Assembly: GCA_963826505.1 (NCBI GenBank)
Contig: CAWGXG010000006.1
Span: 1-64,000, forward strand
Length of the DNA: 64,000 bases
Reading direction: 5' to 3'
From: CAWGXG01 sp963826505
GTDB lineage: Bacteria; Chloroflexota; Anaerolineae; Aggregatilineales; Aggregatilineaceae
Each line of letters opens with the position of its first letter. The first letter of the stretch is position 1. Under the pieces are notes generated by a model. The model was not told the origin of the DNA, did not search any database, and worked only from the letters and a program-made list of their open reading frames with translations. This document shows positions 56,421-64,000 of the stretch, in pieces. The translations under genes were made by a program, and so were the position numbers.

Positions 56421-57980
56421 TTAATCAGTTTCCTTTCGTATCAGTCCATGCCCGATAGCAGAGGCCTCGACCAATGCCTGTTGAGTTGCCTCGGCACGTT
56501 CAAATTCTTTTGTGATCCGGCCCTTAGACATGACCAGAATGCGGTCAGCAATCGCCATAATTTCTTTGAGTTCCGTCGACACGAAGATGATCCCCAGCCC
56601 TTGCGCGGCGAGCTTGCGCGCAATGTCGAAAATTTCCTCTTTCGCGCCGACATCGATGCCGCGCGTCGGCTCGTCCATTAAGAGGACTTTCGGATCGGTG
56701 AGCAACGCCTTCGCCACGACGACTTTTTGCTGGTTGCCACCGCTCAACGACGAAATCGGGTTCTGGGCATTCGAGACCTTGATCGCCAGTTCCTCGATCA
56801 GCCGTTGCGTGTTGCGGATTTCTTTGGCTTTGGACAGCAGGCCGCCTTGCACGTAGTTTTTGAGGCTCGCCAGCAGCATGTTGTCGGCCACCGACAGAAC
56901 TGGGACCAGTCCTTCACGCTGGCGGTCTTCGGGGATGAGCATCAATCCCTGGGCGATGCGCCGGTCGATCAACCCGTGCAGGCGCTTGTTGTTCAGGCTG
57001 ACATGACCCTCGGCTTGCGGATGCAGGCCCATCAAGCATTCGAATAACTCGGTGCGGCCCGCGCCCATCAGGCCGTAAATGCCCAGGATCTCGCCTGAGC
57101 GCAGCCCAAACGAGATGTCTTCGAGCAGATACCCGCCGCCGATCTTGGGCAGGGTGATGCCTTCCACTTTGAGGATTTCGTCGCCGAAGGGGTGTGACGG
57201 CGGTTGGTAGCTGGCGACGGTGTCACGCCCGACCATGCGCTCGATGATCCAGGGCAGATCGACTTCGCTCATCGGCGCTTCAGCGACTTTCTCGCCGTCC
57301 CGCAGCACCGTGATGAAGTCGCCGATCCGCATGAGTTCTTCGAGTTTGTGCGAGATGTAGATGATCGACACGCCCGCTGCTTTGAGCTCTTGGATGACGC
57401 GAAACAGCACCTCGACTTCCACATCACTAAGCGCGGAGGTGGGTTCGTCCATGATCAGGATTTTCACGTCCAACGCCAGCGCTTTGGCGATCTCTACGAC
57501 CTGCTGCTGGCCGATGCGCAGATTCTGAACGAGGGTGCGCGGGTGAATCGGCTGTTCCAACCGTTGCAGCAGGTTCAGGGTCCTTTTCTCTTGATCGCGA
57601 TGACGGATGAGCGCGCCCCCGTGCGTCCGTTCGTGGGCCATGAAGATGTTCTCGCTCACGTTCAGATTGGGGAACAGGTTCAATTCCTGGTAGATGATGC
57701 CGATGCCGTGGTCTTCAGCGTCACGCGGGGAATGCGGCGCGATTTCTTTGCCTTCGAGCAGCATTTTGCCTTCGGTCGCCTGCTCGACTCCGGCCAGAAT
57801 TTTCATCAGCGTCGATTTGCCCGCGCCGTTTTCGCCCACCAGCACATTCACGCGGCCCCGGTACACATTGAAATCGACCTTATCCAGCGCTACCGTACCG
57901 GGATACAGCTTGGTGATCTGCTCGGTGCGCAAAATGATGTCGTCACGACCGTCCGCGGTGAGGTTTTCGGCGGTTGTCAT
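56421..57980 (-). CDS. Ribose-type sugar ABC transporter ATPase with two ATP-binding domains (RbsA-like)
   Basis: The 519-residue protein has two nucleotide-binding domains. The first has Walker A VGENGAGKSTLMKILAG, signature LRIGQQQVVEIAKALALD and Walker B ILIMDEPTSALSD. The second has the degenerate Walker A YGLMGAGRTELFECLMG, signature SSLSGGNQQKVVVAKALL and LLMDEPTRGIDVGAKEEI. This is the standard CUT2 architecture. Its ATG overlaps the DUF2291 stop (TGATG). It drives the RbsC-like channel with the duplicated binding protein. Confidence 0.94.
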   Translation of the reverse strand: MTTAENLTADGRDDIILRTEQITKLYPGTVALDKVDFNVYRGRVNVLVGENGAGKSTLMKILAGVEQATEGKMLLEGKEIAPHSPRDAEDHGIGIIYQELNLFPNLNVSENIFMAHERTHGGALIRHRDQEKRTLNLLQRLEQPIHPRTLVQNLRIGQQQVVEIAKALALDVKILIMDEPTSALSDVEVEVLFRVIQELKAAGVSIIYISHKLEELMRIGDFITVLRDGEKVAEAPMSEVDLPWIIERMVGRDTVASYQPPSHPFGDEILKVEGITLPKIGGGYLLEDISFGLRSGEILGIYGLMGAGRTELFECLMGLHPQAEGHVSLNNKRLHGLIDRRIAQGLMLIPEDRQREGLVPVLSVADNMLLASLKNYVQGGLLSKAKEIRNTQRLIEELAIKVSNAQNPISSLSGGNQQKVVVAKALLTDPKVLLMDEPTRGIDVGAKEEIFDIARKLAAQGLGIIFVSTELKEIMAIADRILVMSKGRITKEFERAEATQQALVEASAIGHGLIRKETD

Positions 57981-58684
57981 CAGTCAAGCACCTGTAGCTC
58001 AGTCGGCACGATGATGATATTGGCGCGATCTTCGAGCGAGAAAGCCCCGATGAAGGAAATCCGCTTGCCTTCAATGGACGCAGGCGGAATGTCGCGAATG
58101 GCGTCGGCGTTATCCACGCCCAACGCGGTCGCGATCATGAGCGTGATGCGGTCGCCCATCGCGTTCGCCACGTCCGCAAATTCCTGCTGGTTGACGAATT
58201 TGCCGTACTCGATGAATCCCACAGCATCCCGTACCGCTGCCCGTTGGCTGATCTTGATCAGCGGGCCGACCGCCATACTCGCGTCGACCGTGCCATCGGG
58301 CGCGCCACCGGGTGGAATGAGGTCTAGCAGAAACAGGCCCGAGCGCGACGTGGTGTCAAAGGTCACCACTTGTGCTTCCCCCTTGACCATGAAACTGTAG
58401 GCGCCGGTACCGGACCGGTGCCCGTATTGGGTGATGGCGCTGGCTTCGTTGGAGTCAATTAACGCCAGCAACGTGGTGAGGTCTTGCGCCTGTTCTTCGT
58501 AGGTGGGCAAAACCTGGCTGTCCCAGATCGAACTGACGTAAGCATCGGCGTTGAAGCCTTGTTTGGCCGCTTCATCCTCTTTGATCGTCCGCACAGTGGC
58601 AAGCACGCAACCCGAAAGCGTGATGGCCAGGACGATGCTGACGGAGAGGAGGAGGGTGCGGATTGGAGCGGATTTCATGGGCAT
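57980..58684 (-). CDS. DUF2291 family lipoprotein
   Basis: The 234-residue protein has a lipoprotein signal (LLSVSIVLAITLSGC, lipobox LSGC with Cys near residue 26). It then has VRTIKEDEAAKQGFNADAYV, the NADAYVSSIWDSQVLPTYEE start of DUF2291, YGHRSGTGAYSFMVKGEAQV and FSLEDRANIIIVPTELQVLD at the end. DUF2291 proteins are repeatedly encoded beside CUT2 sugar importers, but their function is not established. A role in binding-protein docking or sugar capture at the outer face is possible. AGGAG lies 8 bases before the first ATG, and a second ATG two codons later is an alternative. Confidence 0.83.
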   Translation of the reverse strand: MPMKSAPIRTLLLSVSIVLAITLSGCVLATVRTIKEDEAAKQGFNADAYVSSIWDSQVLPTYEEQAQDLTTLLALIDSNEASAITQYGHRSGTGAYSFMVKGEAQVVTFDTTSRSGLFLLDLIPPGGAPDGTVDASMAVGPLIKISQRAAVRDAVGFIEYGKFVNQQEFADVANAMGDRITLMIATALGVDNADAIRDIPPASIEGKRISFIGAFSLEDRANIIIVPTELQVLD

Positions 58685-58967
58685 GGGGACTGCTCCTGAT
58701 CATAAAACTTGTACAAAGAACAATTCAAACACATTGCATGAAACAACTCATTAGTCTATCTAATTCGCGAGCAGTTGATTGATCTGAATAATTATTCATG
58801 ATAAAATTTTTATGCACACACATAGCTTATAATACTTGAGGCTGGATGTCAAGAGATCAGCGGGCGTGCTCAGGTTAATATTAAGAAACCTCAAACTGGT
58901 TTCATCGATGCAGCGCGCCCGGCAGAAGTTGATCGCTGAACTCCTGGTCCACAGCAGGGGGAAGACG
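58685..58967. promoter_or_regulatory. Divergent control region of the sugar operon and its SorC regulator
   Basis: This AT-rich region separates the divergent operon and regulator. It contains the perfect 14-base palindrome TGAATAATTATTCA at 58785-58798, a candidate SorC operator lying between both starts. A consensus TATAAT at 58828-58833 on the plus strand probably drives the regulator; its -35 is weak. Confidence 0.6.
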
Positions 58968-59927
58968 GTGACGCACATTCAGGAACTCCGCTTAATGGTT
59001 AAGGTCGCCCATCTTTATTATGAGCAAGGTTTGAATCAGGCTACCATCGCCCAGCGCCTGGATCTGTCCCAGGCGACGATTTCGCGCCTGATCAAGCGCG
59101 CCACTGCCGAAGGCATCGTGCGGATCACGGTCACCATGCCGCTAGGGGTATATACCGATTTGGAAGACCGGCTGGTCGAAACCTACGGTCTGAAGGAGGC
59201 TATCGTCGCCGACTGCGAAGCGCCGGATGACGAGGAAGACATCCAGCGCATGATCGGAGCCGCCGCGGCGTTTTATCTGGAAGGCACATTGAAGCGCGAC
59301 AGCGTGATCGGAATCTCGTCGTGGAGCGCCACCCTGCTCGCGATGGTGGATGCGCTCCAACCGATCGCGCGCCCGATGAATGCGCGTGTCGTGCAGATTT
59401 TGGGCGGCGTCGGCAATCCTGACGCGGAAGTACACGCCGCGCGCCTGACAGACCGGCTGGCGAAGTTGGTGCAGGGCAGCGCGGTGTTCTTGCCAGCGCC
59501 GGGCGTGGTTGGGTCAGAGGAATCGCGCCGTGTGCTGTTGGATGATCCGTACGTGTCCAACACGGTCGACCTGTTCGACCGGATCACGCTGGCCCTGGTG
59601 GGGATTGGCTCGGTCGAACCGTCCCGGCTGCTCGCCCGCAGCGGCAACGTGTTTTCCGCCGGGGAGCTGCAAACCGTGCGGGAACAAGGTGCCGTGGGCG
59701 ACATCTGCCTGCGTTTCTTTGACGACCAGGGCTACCCCGTGATTTCTCCGCTCGATCAGCGCGTGATTGGCATCCCGCTGCAACAGCTGCAACAGATCGA
59801 ACGGTCGGTTGGGATCGCAGGGGGGAATCGCAAGCATGCCGCGATTCGGGGGGCGCTGGCCGGACGCTGGATCAACGTGCTCATCACGGATCGCTTCACG
59901 GCTGAGGCGCTGGTCGTAGAGGCGTAG
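58968..59927 (+). CDS. SorC/DeoR-type sugar-binding transcriptional regulator
   Basis: The 319-residue protein has an N-terminal helix-turn-helix (MVKVAHLYYEQGLNQATIAQ, QRLDLSQATISRLIKRA) and a SorC sugar-phosphate-binding domain: IGISSWSATLLAMVDALQPI, VVQILGGVGNPDAEVHAARL, LALVGIGSVEPSRLLARSGN and GAVGDICLRFFDDQGYPVIS. The GTG at 58968 is chosen because GGGGGAAG lies about 6 bases upstream; a start 44 codons earlier adds sequence unlike the family. SorC regulators typically sense a phosphorylated intermediate. The divergent operon provides the kinase that would make it. Confidence 0.9.
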   Translation: MTHIQELRLMVKVAHLYYEQGLNQATIAQRLDLSQATISRLIKRATAEGIVRITVTMPLGVYTDLEDRLVETYGLKEAIVADCEAPDDEEDIQRMIGAAAAFYLEGTLKRDSVIGISSWSATLLAMVDALQPIARPMNARVVQILGGVGNPDAEVHAARLTDRLAKLVQGSAVFLPAPGVVGSEESRRVLLDDPYVSNTVDLFDRITLALVGIGSVEPSRLLARSGNVFSAGELQTVREQGAVGDICLRFFDDQGYPVISPLDQRVIGIPLQQLQQIERSVGIAGGNRKHAAIRGALAGRWINVLITDRFTAEALVVEA

Positions 59928-60008
59928 CGCCGGGCGAAAGCTGTGTGTGCGGGTGCACGACGCGCTATTATACGTGTGTTGAAGCTTTCACCCAAAGGAT
60001 GTGGTCTT

Positions 60009-61076
60009 ATGTTGGCAGCACGATTATATGGACCTCAAGATTTGCGGATCGACGAACTCCCCGCCCCGGCTTTCCCCGGTCCGGAAGAGGCGCTGCTGCG
60101 CGTCACAACGGTGGGCGTGTGCGGCAGTGACCTACACAACTACGCCGACGCCCGCATTGGTGATACCGTCATTGAGTCGCCCATCATTCTGGGGCACGAG
60201 TTTTCCGGGGTGATCGTGGCGGTGGGCGAGCGCGCGCTTGACGGGCTGGGCAATCCGCTGACCGCGGGCCAGCGCGTCGCCGTTGACCCGGCCACACCCT
60301 GTCACCACTGCGAAAACTGCGAAAAGGGCAATCCCAACCTGTGCTCGCGACTGCACTTTCACGGCCTGTTTCCCGATGACGGATCGCTGTGCGAAACCAT
60401 GATCGTGTCGGCGCGCGGCTGTTTCCCGCTGCCGGACGCGATCAGCGACTCCGCTGGCGCGCTACTGGAGCCGCTGGGAGTCGCGATACACGCCATCGAT
60501 CTTGGTAAAATCCGGGTGGCGACCAGTGTGGCCGTGATCGGCAGTGGTCCAATCGGCTTGTTGGTCACACGTATGGCCGCGCTGAGCGGGGCCCACCCGA
60601 TTTTCGCCTTCGACAAATTCCCCTGGCGCGCAGAAAAGGCGCGGGCATGGGGTGCAACCCACGCCTATACCCTTGCCGATGGCGATCCTGAAACCATCGT
60701 CAACGCGACCACGCAGGGCCGGGGCGTCGACGTGGTGTTGGAGGCAGCCTGGGCCGACGAGACGGTCAACCTGGCGGCCAAGCTCGCCCGCCTGGGCGGT
60801 CGCCTGGTCTTGGTGGGGATTCCCTCAGACAACCGCCTCGTGATGGATCATTCGGTGGCGCGCCGCAAAGGCTTAACCATCATGCTGGCCCGGCGTATGA
60901 AGCACACCTACCCCCGCGCCATCCAACTGGCGACGGAGCATCGCGACCGGATCGATCTGGATGACTTGGTGTCGCATCGGTTTGCGCTGCGCGATACGCC
61001 GCAGGCGTTCGCCATGAATTTCGCCTACCAGGATCAGGTCCAAAAAGTCATCATCAGGATTTCGTCCAGCAGCTAG
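60009..61076 (+). CDS. Zinc-dependent medium-chain alcohol dehydrogenase (sorbitol/threonine dehydrogenase-like)
   Basis: The 355-residue protein has a catalytic zinc site (Cys in GVCGSDLHNYAD, His-Glu in LGHEFSGVIVAVGE) and the four-cysteine structural zinc loop in ATPCHHCENCEKGNPNLCSR. The Rossmann motif is AVIGSGPIGLLVTRMAALSG near residue 180. The start ATG follows AAAGGA. It is encoded just after the SorC regulator and may oxidise a polyol or sugar of the same locus; the specific substrate cannot be told from the sequence. Confidence 0.9.
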   Translation: MLAARLYGPQDLRIDELPAPAFPGPEEALLRVTTVGVCGSDLHNYADARIGDTVIESPIILGHEFSGVIVAVGERALDGLGNPLTAGQRVAVDPATPCHHCENCEKGNPNLCSRLHFHGLFPDDGSLCETMIVSARGCFPLPDAISDSAGALLEPLGVAIHAIDLGKIRVATSVAVIGSGPIGLLVTRMAALSGAHPIFAFDKFPWRAEKARAWGATHAYTLADGDPETIVNATTQGRGVDVVLEAAWADETVNLAAKLARLGGRLVLVGIPSDNRLVMDHSVARRKGLTIMLARRMKHTYPRAIQLATEHRDRIDLDDLVSHRFALRDTPQAFAMNFAYQDQVQKVIIRISSSS

Positions 61077-61107
61077 ATCGGCAAAGCCAAGTACGTGTGG
61101 CGCGCAG

Positions 61108-62391
61108 TTACTGGCTCACCTTGGAGATCAGCGTTTCCAGGTAACGCGATTTCAGCTGCTGTTGGGCCAGCGTGCGTTTGACGGGGGGCAGCCGCAAGAT
61201 CGCCCCGAAGACGGTTGCCAGCGCCCGGTGACTCCACAGCGTGCGCCGATCGAAGATCAGGTCTTGAAGCTGGCCGCGTTCCGTGGCGGCCAAGACAACA
61301 CGATGCGCGAACGTCAGCGGCGTAATGAGGCGCTGCGGGCGGTCGCGCAGCGTGATTGCGTCGTGCGTGCAGACGCGCGCGCAAACTCCGCAGCCCAGGC
61401 AGATGTCTTCATTCAGCCGGGCTTTCTTCTCTTTGGGATGAGCCGGATCGTGGGCAGACACCAGGGTCATGGCCTCGACCGGGCACACGTTGACGCATTT
61501 GCCGCAGCCGTTGCACTGCTCCGTGTTCAGCTCCGGGATGTAGTTCGAGGTGTGGATGGGGTTGATCAGCGCAAAGCGCCGGGCGGCATTCATCGCTTCG
61601 CAGCAGCACCCGCAGCAGTGACACATGAAATTCACCTGCTCACGCGCGTTATCCCCGAACTGCACCAGATTGTGATCGTAAGCCGTTTGCAGCAGGTCCA
61701 GCCCTTCAGCCGCATCGACTTCGCGCGCAAACTCGTGCCGGATCAGGCTTTGCGCCGTGTCGTCGAACGTCATGCAAATATCCAGCGGCGCATCACAGGC
61801 GTGGTCGACAAGCTGCGTTTTGTGACGGCAGTAGCACATACTCACGCCGATGCGGGTTGCTGCGCGGAGCACTTCCGAGGCGCGGTCATAATCCATCACC
61901 GTGACGCTGGACGGAATCACGCGCTCGTTGACGAAAATGCGACCCGGCTGGGTTTCGCCGCCTTCAAAGAGTTGTCGCATAAAGTCGTCTTCCACCGAGC
62001 AGTACTGGTGGTACAGCTCCGCCAGACGCTTTTGATCGATATCATCCCGCACACGCATCATCGAGAACTCGAAAAAGCCGGCCATCGGCGGCGGCAGCGT
62101 GTACGTCAGCCGCCCGTCCTCGTGTTCCATATCGACCAGGAAAGCGCGGCTCGCCAGCCCATCAAGCACGCAGCGCGCGGCGGAAACGTCCATCTTCCAA
62201 ATGCGCGCGGCGTCTTCCGCGGTGAAGGGCGTGATCGGCAGTTGGGCGACCAGCCCGGCCTCGTGTTCGCTGAGCAGCATCTGAAGGATCTTGTATAAGG
62301 TGTCGGTCGGAGCGGCTCCCTGCGGGAACCGGTTTAGCCGATCGACTAACCGGGCATACGCTGTGGCGTGACCTCCACTGAGTTGTGCCAT
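61108..62391 (-). CDS. 4Fe-4S ferredoxin-type protein with additional cysteine-rich centre
   Basis: The 427-residue protein has an N-terminal winged-helix-like region (LLSEHEAGLVAQLPITPFTA to GLASRAFLVDMEHEDG). The middle has two cysteine clusters: GVSMCYCRHKTQLVDHACDA near 190 and NFMCHCCGCCCEAMNAARRF near 255. A bacterial ferredoxin domain follows, with CNGCGKCVNVCPVEAM and CLGCGVCARVCTHDAI. This layout occurs in uncharacterised 4Fe-4S proteins of anaerobes. It may pass electrons within the cytoplasm; it has no membrane segment. It is convergent with the alcohol dehydrogenase gene. Confidence 0.82.
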   Translation of the reverse strand: MAQLSGGHATAYARLVDRLNRFPQGAAPTDTLYKILQMLLSEHEAGLVAQLPITPFTAEDAARIWKMDVSAARCVLDGLASRAFLVDMEHEDGRLTYTLPPPMAGFFEFSMMRVRDDIDQKRLAELYHQYCSVEDDFMRQLFEGGETQPGRIFVNERVIPSSVTVMDYDRASEVLRAATRIGVSMCYCRHKTQLVDHACDAPLDICMTFDDTAQSLIRHEFAREVDAAEGLDLLQTAYDHNLVQFGDNAREQVNFMCHCCGCCCEAMNAARRFALINPIHTSNYIPELNTEQCNGCGKCVNVCPVEAMTLVSAHDPAHPKEKKARLNEDICLGCGVCARVCTHDAITLRDRPQRLITPLTFAHRVVLAATERGQLQDLIFDRRTLWSHRALATVFGAILRLPPVKRTLAQQQLKSRYLETLISKVSQ

Positions 62392-62734
62392 GACTGCCCC
62401 CTCACAGAATGGAACATCTGAGTGACGTGCAAAACGTGCCAGCTATGCGCCTAATTAAACCCTTGGGACGCTGCGAAGTCAACCGGATTTTTGCGACGGG
62501 GTCAGCGGATGGATGGGCGGAAGGCGTCGTTGGGAACTACTTTATTGAGCCGTTTTCGCCCTAATGCGGGCCGTCAGGCACGCATGACAGATGGATACGG
62601 CAAGCGCGCACGGAATCAACAAACCGTGCGCGCTCACCACACTCTGACTCTTCACAACCCCGAACCGGAACAGGTATCCCATACCTGCTAAAACACACGA
62701 TTTCAGTGCTTTTCCACGCGGCCAGCGGTGAAAA
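62392..62734. other. Intergenic region with two hairpins
   Basis: The 343 bases have no convincing gene. They contain the hairpin at 62604-62633 and a smaller one, CAGGTAT-CCC-ATACCTG, at 62671-62687. Both lie just downstream of the minus-strand receiver genes. Confidence 0.5.
62604..62633 (-). terminator. Perfect 10-bp hairpin after the receiver-gene cluster
   Basis: GCGCGCACGG at 62604-62613 pairs with CCGTGCGCGC at 62624-62633 around a 10-base loop. On the minus strand it follows the last receiver gene by about 100 bases. The U-tract is weak. Confidence 0.5.
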
Positions 62735-63133
62735 CTACGACACTTCCCACACCTGTTCGCCGTTCAAGATGCGCGCCAGCTGGTAACGAAACTGGCTGGC
62801 ATCTAATGGCTTGCCCAGGAAGCCGTCGAACCCCGCCCGTTTGGCGTCGTTCATATGGCTGGTATGGGTGGTATAGGCGATCACGGGCGTTGTGTCGAAA
62901 AATGCGTCCCGTCTGATCAGATCGAGCACCGTATAACCGTTGGCGGCAGGCATTTCCAGGTCCAGAAAAATCACATCTGGACGTTCGACGTTTTGCAGGT
63001 GATCGGCGATCGCGTGACTGTCCAGAATCACGTCGGCCTGAATGCCAAGCTGATCGAGCAGCCGCCGCAACACATCAATGCTGGTCTGATCGTCTTCGAT
63101 GATCAACGCCCTAACATCTTGGAAAGATGCCAT
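62735..63133 (-). CDS. Receiver-only response regulator
   Basis: This 132-residue receiver has acidic residues in LIIEDDQTSID, the phospho-acceptor Asp in VIFLDLEMPAANGY, the Thr in VIAYTTHTSH and the Lys in FLGKPLDAS. It ends in ILNGEQVWEVS. No output domain is present. AAAGGAA lies upstream of the ATG. It is the third of three consecutive receiver genes in transcription order, all ending in a similar G-x-x-VW tail. Its partner kinase is not in the window unless it is the multi-PAS kinase at 13.7 kb. Confidence 0.87.
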   Translation of the reverse strand: MASFQDVRALIIEDDQTSIDVLRRLLDQLGIQADVILDSHAIADHLQNVERPDVIFLDLEMPAANGYTVLDLIRRDAFFDTTPVIAYTTHTSHMNDAKRAGFDGFLGKPLDASQFRYQLARILNGEQVWEVS

Positions 63134-63194
63134 TACCCCATATTCCTTTCAATGTACACCGTCTGAAAATTCATTACCAAGGCCTGTGCTGCTC

Positions 63195-63602
63195 TTAGAG
63201 GTCCTCGCCCCAAACCTGAGTGCCTGCGATCACGGTCGCGATTTTACGGGGAAACTCGTAATAATCGATAGGTTTTTCGATGTATCCCATGCAGCCCTTC
63301 TGGCGGGCCTTGTTCATCTCGATATCACGATCAGACGCGCTCACAATCACGACCGGGATATGCGCCAGTTCCGGTGCAGCCTTGATTTGATCGAGAATAT
63401 CGTATCCACTCTTGCCCCCGCGCAGCATCAAGTCCAGGAGCAGGATGTCGATCGGCATAAATTCCTTCATCAGCGTGAGCGTGCCCGAATTCCAGGGATC
63501 CTGAATGACGATCGCGCCGTGTTGTTTGAGTGTAACTGCCATGATCGCCATGTTGGTCGCGTCGTCTTCAACCACAAAAATACGTTTGCCCGACAAGTGC
63601 AT
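63195..63602 (-). CDS. Receiver-only response regulator
   Basis: This 135-residue receiver begins GKRIFVVEDDATNMAIMAVT, with the phospho-acceptor Asp in DILLLDLMLRGGKSGYDI, the Ser in VVIVSASDRD and the Lys in GYIEKPIDYYEF. The C terminus is VIAGTQVWGEDL. GGGAG precedes the ATG. It is encoded between two other receiver genes on the same strand. Confidence 0.88.
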   Translation of the reverse strand: MHLSGKRIFVVEDDATNMAIMAVTLKQHGAIVIQDPWNSGTLTLMKEFMPIDILLLDLMLRGGKSGYDILDQIKAAPELAHIPVVIVSASDRDIEMNKARQKGCMGYIEKPIDYYEFPRKIATVIAGTQVWGEDL

Positions 63603-63638
63603 TGCGAATCTCCCGCTTACCGTTCGATGGGTGTTTAC

Positions 63639-64000
63639 CTAAGGTACGTACCAGACTGCTTCGCCAGCCAATACTTTGTTCATCAACACAGGAAAGGTGT
63701 CGCTTAAGATGGGTTTGCCGATCAAGCCGTTAAATCCGGCCTGGCGCAACTCATCCACGGCATGCGTCATTACGTTCGCCGTCATGGCGAGGATGGTGGC
63801 ATGCCGGAAGGTGGCATCGTTACGCAGCATGTGCAGCACCTCGAAACCGTCATAGGGATCGATTTGAACATCCAGCAGGACGATGTCTGGCACAAACGCT
63901 AATGTCCGCGCTCGTTCGATGACGTTGGCGCTGTTTTCGAAGACGGCGAAATCGGGGTAGCCCAGCACGCGCGTGATCAACAACTCAACCACTTTGCGGC
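63639..64000 (-). CDS. Receiver-only response regulator, 5' end outside window (partial)
   Basis: The frame remains open to the window edge as RKVVELLITRVLGYPDFAVF. That matches the first helix of a receiver that would follow an acidic N-terminal segment lying beyond 64000. The phospho-acceptor Asp is in DIVLLDVQIDPYDGFEVL, the Thr in ILAMTANVMTH and the Lys in LIGKPILSDTF. The protein ends in VLAGEAVWYVP. A GTG at 63992 would delete the acidic pocket, so the true start is upstream of this window. Confidence 0.85.
   Translation of the reverse strand, partial: RKVVELLITRVLGYPDFAVFENSANVIERARTLAFVPDIVLLDVQIDPYDGFEVLHMLRNDATFRHATILAMTANVMTHAVDELRQAGFNGLIGKPILSDTFPVLMNKVLAGEAVWYVP

Noticed and set aside
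48115..58684. Assignment of the operon to L-fucose catabolism
   Set aside because: There is no fuculose-phosphate aldolase, and a split transketolase takes the place where an aldolase would be expected.
62491..62691. 66-codon open frame in the intergenic region before the receiver genes
   Set aside because: It overlaps two hairpins, has no recognisable motif and no convincing ribosome site.

Overview
The window is GC-rich and densely packed with carbohydrate genes: five binding-protein-dependent sugar ABC importers, ROK and SorC sugar regulators, TIM-barrel isomerases, Gfo/Idh/MocA oxidoreductases, a GH3 glycosidase and a split transketolase. It also encodes RNase J, a cold-shock/DEAD helicase fusion, a multi-PAS histidine kinase and receiver-only response regulators. 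This mix best fits a heterotrophic Chloroflexota bacterium of the Anaerolineae type. That placement is an inference from gene content and style, because the window holds no rRNA or other phylogenetic marker. No tRNA, rRNA, CRISPR array, insertion sequence or prophage was recognised.

Layout. 1-5.1 kb (minus) is a surface-polysaccharide block: a partial nucleotidyltransferase-like protein, a right-handed beta-helix protein preceded by an in-frame Tat-leader ORF, and three glycosyltransferases. An OmpR-type regulator follows at 5.6 kb. 7-10.7 kb holds a complete importer (binding protein plus two permeases). 10.8-12.0 kb is a frameshifted VOC-methyltransferase fusion. 12.4-16.8 kb holds a ROK repressor, a histidine kinase with four 387-bp PAS repeats, and a receiver protein. 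17.4-28.6 kb is one long plus-strand sugar operon: binding protein, two permeases, two ATPases, two sugar-phosphate isomerase/epimerase-type proteins, two Gfo/Idh/MocA dehydrogenases and a membrane protein. 28.7-32.2 kb (minus) is another importer, divergent from a UroD/MtaA-like protein. 33.8-37.8 kb is a large secreted clostripain-type protein and 37.9-40.2 kb a GH3 beta-glucosidase.

40.5-43.7 kb carries RNA metabolism genes (RNase J and the CSD-DEAD helicase). 43.9-48.0 kb is a MarR-regulated heterodimeric ABC exporter. 48.1-58.7 kb (minus) is a complete sugar import and catabolism operon, read in the order DUF2291 lipoprotein, RbsA, RbsC, a tandemly duplicated RbsB, RbsD/FucU mutarotase, transketolase N, transketolase C, FGGY kinase, fucose-isomerase-like protein. 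It is divergent from a SorC regulator, which is followed by a zinc alcohol dehydrogenase. The end of the window holds a double-4Fe4S protein and three receiver-only regulators.

Two points need emphasis. First, many genes between about 19.9 and 28.2 kb, and the FGGY kinase at 49.6-51.1 kb, are broken by closely spaced single-base indels although all motifs are still present when the frames are joined. This looks more like sequence error than gene decay, but the sequence alone cannot decide. Second, the RbsB-like protein is a nearly identical in-frame duplication (879-bp unit) that predicts a two-headed sugar-binding protein. It is the most unusual intact structure in the window.
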